Positions 23,162 to 29,747 of a DNA stretch of 34,001 nucleotides are shown piece by piece (the first letter of the stretch is position 1; each line of letters begins with the position of its first letter). The DNA is from Actinoplanes cyaneus (GTDB lineage: Bacteria > Actinomycetota > Actinomycetes > Mycobacteriales > Micromonosporaceae), in contig NZ_BOMH01000088.1 of assembly GCF_016862095.1 (NCBI RefSeq), positions 1 to 34,001 on the forward strand, in the 5' to 3' direction. A model generated the notes under the pieces. That model did not search any database. It saw only the letters and a program-made list of their open reading frames with translations, and was not told the DNA's origin. A program made the position numbers and the translations under genes.

Positions 23162-23164
23162 CCT
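23159..23164 (+). promoter_or_regulatory. Internal -10-like hexamer TAACCT before the response-regulator gene
   Basis: The hexamer overlaps the stop codon of the preceding gene and ends 6 nt before ATG 23171, so the two-component genes may also have their own leaderless promoter. Confidence 0.35.
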
Positions 23165-23170
23165 GCGGTG

Positions 23171-23866
23171 ATGAACCATCGGGTGCTGGTCGTCGACGAC
23201 GACCCGACCGTCAGTGACGTCGTGCGCCGCTACCTGGAACAGGACGGATGCCGGGTGCGGCTCGCCGCCGACGGCCTCAGCGCCCTCGCGGCCGTCGACG
23301 CCGAACGCCCCGACCTGGTCGTCCTGGACCTGATGCTCGGCGGCATCGACGGCATCGAGGTGTGCCGCCGGCTGCAGCGTGACCAGCCCGGACTGCCGGT
23401 CGTCATGCTGACCGCGCTCGGCGAGGAGAGCGATCGGGTGCTCGGGCTCGAGGTGGGCGCGGACGACTACGTGACCAAGCCGTTCAGCCCGCGCGAGCTG
23501 ACCCTGCGCGTCCGATCGGTGCTGCGCCGCACCGCCCCGGCAGCCCCGCCCCGCCCGGCGCTGCTGCGCGACGGTGACCTGGTCGCCGACACCGGCCGCC
23601 GCACCGCGGAACTCGGTGGAAAACTCCTTGCGCTGACGGTGCGGGAATTCGACCTGCTGGAGTTCCTGATGCGGCACCCCGCGAAGGCGTTCTCCCGGGC
23701 CGAGCTGCTCGACAAGGTGTGGGGCTGGCGGTTCGGCGACCAGTCGACCGTCACCGTGCACGTGCGGCGCCTGCGGGAGAAGATCGAGGCCGACCCGGCG
23801 GCGCCGGTCCGGCTGGTCACCGTCTGGGGCGTCGGGTACCGCTGGGAGCCGGCCGGCGATGCGTGA
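23171..23866 (+). CDS. OmpR/PhoB-family response regulator
   Basis: This 231-aa protein has a receiver domain with the acidic pocket D9-D11, phospho-acceptor D53 (VVLDLML), T81 and K103 (TKPFSP), all conserved. The C-terminal winged helix covers about 135-228 (LLALTVREFDLLEFLMRHPA, then STVTVHVRRLREKIE and VWGVGYRW). ATG 23171 is used; an in-frame GTG lies one codon upstream. It overlaps the sensor kinase gene by 8 nt. Position at the end of the sugar/redox operon suggests it controls that operon in answer to an envelope or redox signal (inference). Confidence 0.95.
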   Translation: MNHRVLVVDDDPTVSDVVRRYLEQDGCRVRLAADGLSALAAVDAERPDLVVLDLMLGGIDGIEVCRRLQRDQPGLPVVMLTALGEESDRVLGLEVGADDYVTKPFSPRELTLRVRSVLRRTAPAAPPRPALLRDGDLVADTGRRTAELGGKLLALTVREFDLLEFLMRHPAKAFSRAELLDKVWGWRFGDQSTVTVHVRRLREKIEADPAAPVRLVTVWGVGYRWEPAGDA

Positions 23867-24866
23867 CATCCTGCTGATCGGGCTGTACTCGCTGACCGCC
23901 GGCACCGTCGTCGGGCTGGCCGGCGCCGGGGTGCTGCGGGCGCTGCGGGGCCGGTCGATCACGGTGCACGTGACGGTGCTGCTGGCGATCACGGTCACCG
24001 CGGTGGTCGCCGGGGTCGTCACGGTCGCCCGGGCGATGTTCCTGTCCAGCCACGACATGCAGGTGGTGCTGCTGACCGTCGCCGCCTCCGCCGTGGTCAG
24101 CCTGACGCTCGGCATCGTCTTCGGGCGCCGGCTCGCCGCCGCGGCGATGTGGGCGGCCGAGGCCCGCGACCGGGAGCGCCGCATGGAGGCCGGCCGCCGG
24201 GACCTGGTCGCCTGGGTGTCGCACGACCTGCGTACACCGCTGGCCGGGCTGCGCGCGATGACCGAGGCACTGCAGGACGGTGTCGTCACCGACCCGGTCA
24301 CCGTCGGCGAATATCACCGCCGGATCGGCGCCGAGACCGACCGGATGAGCGGACTTGTCGACGACCTGTTCGAGCTGTCCCGCATCCACGCCGGGGCGCT
24401 GCGCCTGACACCGACCGTGTTACCGCTGGCCGACGTGGTCTCCGACGCGGTCGCGGCGGTCCGCCCGATCGCCGCCGACCGCGGCATCCGGGTCGTCGCT
24501 GTGGGGGACCGCTGGCCGATCGTGTCCGGGGGCGCCGCCGAGCTGAACCGGGTGGTCAGCAACCTGCTCACCAACTCGGTGCGGTACACGCCGATGAACG
24601 GCGTCATCCAGATCGAAGCCGGTCAGGACACCCGCGAGGTGTGGCTGGCCGTCTCCGACAGCTGCGGCGGGATCCCCGAGGAGGACCTGCCGCGACTGTT
24701 CGACGTGGCGTTCCGCGGCACCCGGGCCCGCACACCGGAAACCGCCGGTGGCGGTGGGCTGGGGCTGGCCATCGTGCGCGGGCTGGTCGAGGCGCACGGC
24801 GGCCGGGTCAACGCCGGCAACATCGCCGGCGGGTGCCGGTTCGAGGTGCGCCTGCCCGCGACGTGA
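23859..24866 (+). CDS. Membrane sensor histidine kinase
   Basis: This 335-aa kinase has about three N-terminal membrane helices (1-90) with almost no extracytoplasmic domain, suggesting membrane-internal sensing or sensing through a partner. The H-box is SHDLRTPLAGLR with H122. The N-box is NRVVSNLLTNSVRYTP, and the G2 box is GGGLGLAIVRGLVEAHGG. The G1 box reads DSCGGIP where DxGxGI is usual, so its middle Gly is Cys. It is the partner of the preceding response regulator (8-nt overlap). The small membrane protein or the Mo enzyme could be its signal source (inference). Confidence 0.93.
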   Translation: MRDILLIGLYSLTAGTVVGLAGAGVLRALRGRSITVHVTVLLAITVTAVVAGVVTVARAMFLSSHDMQVVLLTVAASAVVSLTLGIVFGRRLAAAAMWAAEARDRERRMEAGRRDLVAWVSHDLRTPLAGLRAMTEALQDGVVTDPVTVGEYHRRIGAETDRMSGLVDDLFELSRIHAGALRLTPTVLPLADVVSDAVAAVRPIAADRGIRVVAVGDRWPIVSGGAAELNRVVSNLLTNSVRYTPMNGVIQIEAGQDTREVWLAVSDSCGGIPEEDLPRLFDVAFRGTRARTPETAGGGGLGLAIVRGLVEAHGGRVNAGNIAGGCRFEVRLPAT

Positions 24867-24899
24867 CAGGCCGCATGGCTCGCCGCCCCCGCGCGGCGG

Positions 24900-24952
24900 T
24901 TCCGGGCAGCGGCCGCGCCCTTCGGCGACATGCCGGCGGACCGCTCCCGGAA
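24900..24952. terminator. Terminator between the two-component and hemerythrin genes
   Basis: ttccggg (24900-24906) pairs with cccggaa (24946-24952), and agcgg/ccgct extends the stem with one bulge. A smaller cgccgc/gcggcg hairpin lies at 24881-24898. Confidence 0.55.
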
Positions 24953-24968
24953 ATGCCTCGCTGTGGAC

Positions 24969-25532
24969 TTACTTCGTGGCGCGGCCGGTCAGCTTGTCAC
25001 GCAGACGGTCGACCAGCCCGACGCCCGGGCCGACCAGCTTGTGGAACAGCTCGCTGTTCGGCGCGGCGGGGTGCGGGCGGGTCGGCGCGAGCTTCTTCGC
25101 CGTCTCGACCTTGCCGGCCAGCTCCACCAGCTCCTCGCGCGGGATGTGCCGGCGCAGCTCCGGGAACTGCTCCTGCTCCTCGTCCTGGATGTGATCGGCG
25201 AGCACGGTCTCCAGGGTGCGCAGCGCCTCCTCGAACTCGACGCTGGACACCTCGGCGCCCTCGAGGCGCTTCATGGTCTGCTCGAGCTCCTTGTGCTCCT
25301 CGATGTCGTGCTCGACCGCCTTGTCGCCGTCCGGCAGATACTTACGCATCGCCGGGTAGACGTACATCTCCTCGGCGACGGCGTGCCGGACCAGCTCGCT
25401 GATCGCGGTGTCGGTCAGGTCGCGCCGGATCATCGGGTCGGCGACCGTGTGGATCTCGCCGATCAGGGCGGTCACGTCACGGTGCTCGGCGGCCAGCACG
25501 TCGAGAACGTCGGCGGTGGGTGCGTCGGTCAT
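24969..25532 (-). CDS. Hemerythrin HHE-domain protein
   Basis: This 187-aa protein has an N-terminal four-helix bundle (about residues 8-145) with metal-ligand pattern: H17 in LAAEHRDVTALIGEIH, a His/Glu helix LVRHAVAEEMYVYPAMRKYL, EHDIEEHKELE and ADHIQDEEQEQFPELRRH. These fit a non-heme di-iron hemerythrin-like site. Functions proposed for the family include O2/NO or redox sensing and iron handling. The C-terminal 40 residues are basic and proline-rich. ATG 25532 has an excellent ggagg ribosome binding site. It is monocistronic and convergent with the sensor kinase gene. Confidence 0.92.
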   Translation of the reverse strand: MTDAPTADVLDVLAAEHRDVTALIGEIHTVADPMIRRDLTDTAISELVRHAVAEEMYVYPAMRKYLPDGDKAVEHDIEEHKELEQTMKRLEGAEVSSVEFEEALRTLETVLADHIQDEEQEQFPELRRHIPREELVELAGKVETAKKLAPTRPHPAAPNSELFHKLVGPGVGLVDRLRDKLTGRATK

Positions 25533-25980
25533 TCTGGTCTCCTCCAGGGGTCCACGGTCCGGGCAACGGCGCCTCGGATACCCCGGAATCAGCCGGGTAG
25601 TCGTCAGCCGTCGATACGGCAGGAAACCTGGTATCGCCCGATGTGCCGGTGAATGGTGCGGCGACGCGGTCGTGCCCGGCTGTCGCCTGCTGCCAGGCGC
25701 CGAGCACGTCGCCCAACCGCCGCCTCAACCGCGTCTGACCGGACGGCTTCCGGTAGCCGGTACGGACAACTTGCTCCGACCCAGTAGCGATTGCGCCGGT
25801 CACTCACGAGGAGCGGTCGCTGTCCCGTCCGTCGATAGATGGCCAGGCCGATCGAAGTTGGCGATCGGCGTGGCCATGTCCGCTTGTAGGTGGCCAGTGA
25901 CGTGGTTCCTGTTGGAGACCTGCGCATCCGGGGCATCGGCGGCAAAGCTTACGATCACGCGATCGGGAACGGGGGCCGAC
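25533..25980. other. 448-bp intergenic region with one hairpin-forming repeat
   Basis: No supported gene is seen; open frames here show no consistent codon bias. The region holds the hemerythrin promoter side and, at 25847-25870, an inverted repeat gccgatcg/cgatcggc with a loop of 7-8 nt. Part of it is copied, with changes, downstream of the DUF4240 gene (see the repeat entry). Confidence 0.5.
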
Positions 25981-26622
25981 ATGGACATCGACGGGTTCTG
26001 GGCGATCATTGAAGGCTCTGGACGGGATACCGATTCCGTCGAGCGGGGAGAGTGGATTGAGAGGGCGTTGGTCGGGCTGAGCGTGGAGGATCTGGTCGAC
26101 TTCCAGGATCACCTCGACGAACAGATGAGCCGGGTCTGCGGCGACTTGATGGGCGAGGCCGCCATCCTGATCCTGTGCGGCTGCGGCGACGACAGTTTCA
26201 GTCGTTTCCAAGCGTGGCTTGTCGGTCTGGGGCGGGACACCCTGGACCGGGTGGCTGGCGACCCGGACCTGCTCGCTGACGAGCCTGAGGTGCGACGGTT
26301 GGCTGAGCGGCATCCGCGAGACTGGACGAATGAGGAGTATCCCTGGTTCGAGGAGCTCGAGTTCGTGGCCGTCCACGAGTACGAGCGGCGTGAACTGGAT
26401 ACGGACAGCATCTACGACGCGCTCAGGGCTCGCTACGACGCCGACACCACGCCACACCAGGACCGTGAGGCGGACGACCGCGACCCGGACGAGGCGCTGC
26501 CCCGGCTGACCGCCATGTTCGGGGGCCGGATGTGGGATTGACCCGGCTGTGATCGGTGCTCACTGACATCAACCAATCTGAGGCTCCGTATCGATCGAAG
26601 CCGGCCATCGGCGTGGTCGCAT
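25849..26622. repeat. Diverged direct repeats flanking the DUF4240 gene
   Basis: Copy A begins at 25849 and copy B at 26592. Both open with cgatcgaag and continue with matching blocks (gg.atcggcgtgg) over about 35-50 bp with scattered substitutions. They lie on either side of the DUF4240 gene, as duplication boundaries or recombined ends would. Confidence 0.5.
25981..26541 (+). CDS. DUF4240-domain protein
   Basis: This 186-aa acidic protein begins MDIDGFWAIIEGSGRD, the usual start of DUF4240 proteins, followed by a helical segment (SVEDLVDFQDHLDEQMSRVC) and DSFSRFQAWLVGLGRD, a match to the central motif of the family. The C-terminal 30 residues are strongly acidic. ATG 25981 is chosen because all family features start there; an upstream extension lacks them. 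The function of DUF4240 is not established; many members are found near toxin or immunity-like genes in actinobacteria (general impression). Codon use is less biased than in the housekeeping-like region to the left. Confidence 0.85.
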   Translation: MDIDGFWAIIEGSGRDTDSVERGEWIERALVGLSVEDLVDFQDHLDEQMSRVCGDLMGEAAILILCGCGDDSFSRFQAWLVGLGRDTLDRVAGDPDLLADEPEVRRLAERHPRDWTNEEYPWFEELEFVAVHEYERRELDTDSIYDALRARYDADTTPHQDREADDRDPDEALPRLTAMFGGRMWD

Positions 26623-26715
26623 TCAGTGGAAGGTGACCGGCGGTACGGTGTCGGGATGTCGCGCGCGGTGCCAGGCTCCGGTGGTCCGCTGCGGTTTTGG
26701 GGGCTGGTCGATTAA

Positions 26716-26990
26716 CGCGCCACCAGGTTCAGCGACCTCGTCAGCCGTGCCGATCCACGTCTTGTCACGGCGATCCGTGTGGAGTTGGACGCGCAGACGT
26801 ATGCCTCGACCGGCACGCGGGGCCGGCTGATGCGCCGGGTCGTCGCCGCGCTGGCCGCCGAACACGGCGACGCGACGGTGCTGATTCCGGGCTGCAGCGC
26901 CTTCTACGAGTTGATCGCGGCGCTGTTGACGGGCCGGCACTCATTTGGCGTGGCCACTACCCGCCGTTTTGTTGGCGAACCGGCTGGATG
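26716..26990 (+). pseudogene. Fragment of an integrase-type (Mu/rve-like) transposase
   Basis: The frame opens after a TAA at 26713-26715 without a start codon and reads RFSDLVSRADPRLVTAIRV, then QTYASTGTRGRLMRRVVAA and SAFYELIAALLTGRHSFGVA before TTRR. This matches, from memory, the pre-catalytic HTH region of actinobacterial rve-type transposases (ASTGTR, then a FYRLVDAL-like helix, then TGRHTFGSA.TRR). The DDE catalytic part that should follow is gone and the frame continues into unrelated sequence. A short upstream piece, ATG 26656 to TAA 26715 in another register, might be the original N-terminus. Clearly a relic. Confidence 0.55.
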
Positions 26991-27016
26991 TGCCCGGAAA
27001 TCGTGTGGCTTGCTGA

Positions 27017-27516
27017 ACTGTTCTGCGCACCGGACTGGCGTCTGCCGGCCCGCACGGAATCCAGCAGTTCCATGCCGCCGGCATCCCGGGATTTCACGGT
27101 CACACCGGCGAGCGCGACGCCATTGCGGCGGGAATCGCCGACGCGATCGGCTGCCCGGTCGATGCGATTCTGAGCAACAACGGTCACCTCATCGCGTTCT
27201 GGCTCGCCGGCGCCGGTTACGGCCCCTTCTACGAGCTGACAAGACGTTCCCCGGCATGCGAGCGCAGACCCTGGATGGCACCCCGTCGCCGGACCTGAAA
27301 CAGCGCGAGGCCACCCACCTCCGACGGGCCGTTCGCGAGTTCGCCAAGAACGACCTGCTCGTCTCGGTCGGGAACCTTCCGCCGCTCAACGTTCGCGAGT
27401 TCCGCACACCGGACATCCCGCAGCCGCTCGCCGATGCCTTGGAGCTATCCCTGGTCACGCTTCTCGGGCTTTCGCTTCCGGCGTCCGATCAGATGTCATC
27501 GCCGGACACTGAATAA
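27017..27516 (+). pseudogene. Frameshifted fragment of an unidentified gene
   Basis: Two pieces in different frames join into one protein-like sequence. Piece one starts after a TGA at 27014-27016 and includes GPHGIQQFHAAGIPGFHGHT and DAILSNNGHLIAFWLAGAGY, ending GPFYELT. Near 27,240 the reading continues one frame over as DKTFPGMRAQTLDGTPSPDL, then HLRRAVREFAKNDLLVSVGN and a helical end, stopping at 27516. A single-base change would explain the break. The 5' end is missing, replaced by the transposase fragment. I do not recognise the family. It is probably a resident gene cut by insertion and deletion. Confidence 0.45.
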
Positions 27517-27542
27517 GATCGCTACGTGAGGATGAAGCTCGA

Positions 27543-28088
27543 ATGCCATTGACGAATCCGTGGCTCTCGGACCCCATGCCGGCCGACCAGCTGCCGCAAC
27601 AGCGACTTGATGAGCGCATTCTCAACCTGCTGTCCTCGCAGAACATGTGCGTGCTCGCCACAGCCGGGTCGGAGGGCCCGCTGGCCACACCGGTGCGCTA
27701 CTACTCTCTCGACTTCGCGGTCATGTTTACTGCCGCGCCACGTTCACCGAAAATGCGCAACATCGCTGCAGACGCCCGAGTGTCCGTCGGCGTCTTCGCG
27801 CCGCTGGTGGGGCTGGCCAGCAGCCGCGGAGCACAGCTGTTCGGTGAAGCCCGCATGCTGCCTCCCGGGCATCCCGAACGGGACCACTACTGGGACGCAT
27901 TCCGCTGGGAGAACGAACATGCCGAACGCGGCCGCTCACTCGCCGAGCCGCTAAGCGACACCCTCGTGGTGATCGAGCCGAACCGGATCGTCTACACCGA
28001 GCACTGGCTTCGGCGCGAAGGGTTCGCGGCACGGCAGTTCTGGCAGCGGCCTCCACTGAGCAAGCCCAGTGAGGAAACGGCCAACTGA
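27543..28088 (+). CDS. PPOX-type (pyridoxamine-phosphate-oxidase-like) flavin-binding protein
   Basis: This 181-aa protein has a split-barrel pattern: RILNLLSSQNMCVLATAGSE, then PLATPVRYYSLDFAVMFTAA, SPKMRNIAADARVSVGVFAP, then GAQLFGEARMLPPGHPERDH, VVIEPNRIVYTEHWLRREGF. This corresponds to the FMN/F420-binding PPOX superfamily, whose members reduce or oxidise small molecules or bind heme. ATG 27543 is chosen. An upstream TAAGAT (27514-27519) lies 6 nt before a GTG (27526) that opens a short overlapping eight-codon frame in another register, so a leader peptide is possible. A terminator follows. Confidence 0.85.
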   Translation: MPLTNPWLSDPMPADQLPQQRLDERILNLLSSQNMCVLATAGSEGPLATPVRYYSLDFAVMFTAAPRSPKMRNIAADARVSVGVFAPLVGLASSRGAQLFGEARMLPPGHPERDHYWDAFRWENEHAERGRSLAEPLSDTLVVIEPNRIVYTEHWLRREGFAARQFWQRPPLSKPSEETAN

Positions 28089-28091
28089 AAC

Positions 28092-28116
28092 CGGACGGAC
28101 GAAAGAGAGCCGTCCG
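28092..28116 (+). terminator. Terminator hairpin after the PPOX gene
   Basis: cggacgg (28092-28098) pairs perfectly with ccgtccg (28110-28116) around an A/G-rich 11-nt loop, beginning 4 nt after the stop. Confidence 0.65.
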
Positions 28117-28656
28117 TGCCAGGTTGTCCCAGTCCTGGTTGCCCCCACGTCTGCTAGTGCCGTGACCACGAACGTTTGAGGTGCTGGGCTCAGGTGATTT
28201 GGCTCGCGACAAACGACACCGGAGTTTCGTGAGTCTTGACTCCGTTGATCGGTTCGGCTGGTGATCAATCTCCGCGAGTTTTGACCGCACTCTGATCCGC
28301 CGCCATGGGCTGGGCGGGGTCGCCAGCGGTTTGCAGGCGGGGCGCGGTGAGCGCGAGCATGTCGATCAGTCAGCCGGGGCCGTCGTTGATGTATCGGGAT
28401 TGCAGGAGGGTGTGTGGACCGGGGTGAACTTCCTGGCCGCGCGGGTCTGTTCCAGCGCGGTGGGGCCGGGCAGCCGGATGGGCTGAATGCCGGTTCGTGC
28501 GGACGGTGACCTGGCTGAACCGGTCGAAGCGGGGTGCCAGCCAGATACGGTCTCGAGACGTGGTGGCCAGGTTGCCCTGACCGTCCCGGATGCAGAGCAG
28601 GGATGGGTGTCATTAGACAACCGCACCGGGCGCGATCCTTCTCACCAAATCTGTTA
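28117..28656. other. 540-bp region without a supported gene, starting with a lone IS end
   Basis: Apart from the IS630-type end at 28155-28190, open frames here show no coding bias. Two related blocks of the form CGYGAGTYTTGACYSC lie about 45 bp apart (near 28,229 and 28,274). Minus-strand frames (28,366-28,626) are Pro/Arg-rich and unconvincing. The region looks like decayed mobile-element DNA. Confidence 0.45.
28155..28190 (+). repeat. Solitary IS630-type terminal inverted repeat
   Basis: It starts TAGTGCCGTGACCACGAACG. The first 22 bp match the right end of the IS630 element at 30983-31004 (read on the minus strand) with one difference, and similarity persists weakly for about 35 bp. It faces right, opposite to the 31,004 end, and begins with the TA expected at IS630 insertion sites. 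Confidence 0.75.
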
Positions 28657-28686
28657 TAGGTCGACCACTAACCTAATCGCTATGGT
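28657..28686 (+). promoter_or_regulatory. Operator-like inverted repeat and promoter of the SnoaL-like gene
   Basis: taggt (28657-28661) and accta (28671-28675) form a 19-bp dyad typical in size of TetR operators. TATGGT (28681-28686) ends 6 nt before ATG 28693, fitting a leaderless start. The TetR gene at 29,208 is the candidate binder. Confidence 0.45.
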
Positions 28687-28692
28687 GGGTAC

Positions 28693-29163
28693 ATGACCGA
28701 GACGACCGAGAACCGCTCCCCGGCACAGCATGCGGTGGCCGACCACCTGCGGCTTCTGACCACCGGCAGGCTGGACGCCTGGGCTGAGCTGTACACCGCC
28801 GACGCCACGTTCACGTTTCCGTTTGCGCCAGCCGGGATGGCCTCCGAACTGCATGGGCGCGAAGCACTCATCACGCACATGCGGAACTTCGTAGCCACCT
28901 TCGACGTGCAGGCCGTGAATCTGCGCTACATCGCGACTACGAGCCCGCAGATCGCGGTGGCGTTGTGGACGCTGGACGGGACGGCGACGCCCACCGGGAA
29001 GCATTTTCACCAGGACTGCTTCGGGATCGTGCAGACCGACGCCGACGGGCTGATCACTCGATACGACGACTACTGGAACCCTCTGGCCGCCGTTGAAGCG
29101 CTGACAACCAGCGACCCCGAGGCAACCGGAACCGTGGGTGTAGCCGGCTCTTTCGGTAGCTGA
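28693..29163 (+). CDS. SnoaL-like/NTF2-fold polyketide-cyclase-type protein
   Basis: This 156-aa protein has the NTF2-like pattern: HAVADHLRLLTTGRLDAWAE, then LYTADATFTFPFAP, ELHGREALITHMRNF, an internal sheet IAVALWTLDGTATPTGKHFH and ITRYDDYWNPLAAVEAL. The closing DYWNP-type motif is characteristic of SnoaL-like proteins, which include polyketide cyclases, ketosteroid-isomerase-like enzymes and stress-linked hydrolases. ATG 28693 fits the leaderless promoter. A TetR gene follows in the same direction after 44 bp, so they probably form a regulator/enzyme unit, and both lie inside the segment bounded by IS630-type ends. Confidence 0.87.
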   Translation: MTETTENRSPAQHAVADHLRLLTTGRLDAWAELYTADATFTFPFAPAGMASELHGREALITHMRNFVATFDVQAVNLRYIATTSPQIAVALWTLDGTATPTGKHFHQDCFGIVQTDADGLITRYDDYWNPLAAVEALTTSDPEATGTVGVAGSFGS

Positions 29164-29195
29164 ACGGAGCGAACCGGCGGCCCAGGTGCCGTGGA

Positions 29196-29201
29196 TAGGC
29201 T
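29196..29201 (+). promoter_or_regulatory. -10-like hexamer TAGGCT before the TetR gene
   Basis: It ends 6 nt before ATG 29208, so the TetR gene may have its own leaderless promoter in addition to read-through from the SnoaL-like gene. Confidence 0.4.
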
Positions 29202-29207
29202 GACACC

Positions 29208-29744
29208 ATGCCTGCCGCCGGGACGACCACGAAGAGCGATGAACGCCGTCAGCACGTTGTGGACGCGGCGGTGAGCTGTTTCGCGCGGAGAGGCTTTTAC
29301 GGTACGACCACGAACGAGATCGCCGAGCGCGCCGGCATCTCGCAGCCCTACCTCTACCGGCTCTTCGCCAACAAGCAGGCGATCTTCGCTGCTGCCGTCA
29401 CGCACGTCGGCGGCCTGCTGACCGAAACGCTCACCGCCGCCAAGACCGCCAACAACACGATGAGCCCGCCGCAAGCACTGCGAGCCGCGTACAGCACGCT
29501 CATCACCGACGGTGACGTCCTACGCTTCCTCATGCACGCCAACTGTGCCACCGACGAACCGGTCATTCGCGATGCGGTCCGCACGTGTTATGCCCAGCAG
29601 GTAACGATCGTCCGCGAGCTGTTGGACGGTGACGACGAGGCGGTCCGGCAGTGGTTTGCCGCCGGCATGCTCGACAACGTCATCACCATGCTTGGCCTCG
29701 CCGAGGTAGCCGAACCCTGGGCCGCCACGCTCATCGACGCCTAG
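29208..29744 (+). CDS. TetR/AcrR-family regulator
   Basis: This 178-aa protein has a TetR HTH at about residues 12-58 (VVDAAVSCFARRGFYGTTTN, then IAERAGISQPYLYRLFANK). The HTH is one of the most canonical in the window. The C-terminal domain carries GDVLRFLMHANCATDEPVIR, similar to regulators of efflux or of small cofactor-dependent enzymes. It ends at TAG 29742-29744, only 3 nt before the TA at which the IS630 element begins, so the insertion may have removed downstream sequence. It probably controls the upstream SnoaL-like gene through the 28,657 dyad (inference). Confidence 0.92.
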   Translation: MPAAGTTTKSDERRQHVVDAAVSCFARRGFYGTTTNEIAERAGISQPYLYRLFANKQAIFAAAVTHVGGLLTETLTAAKTANNTMSPPQALRAAYSTLITDGDVLRFLMHANCATDEPVIRDAVRTCYAQQVTIVRELLDGDDEAVRQWFAAGMLDNVITMLGLAEVAEPWAATLIDA

Positions 29745-29747
29745 CCA

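Noticed and set aside
22781..24301. 506-codon minus-strand frame opposite the two-component genes
   Set aside because: Shadow frame; response-regulator and kinase motifs are unambiguous on the plus strand.
28366..28626. 86-codon minus-strand ORF in the 28.1-28.7 kb gap
   Set aside because: Pro/Ser/Thr-rich, no start signal, overlapping equally open frames; no family resemblance.
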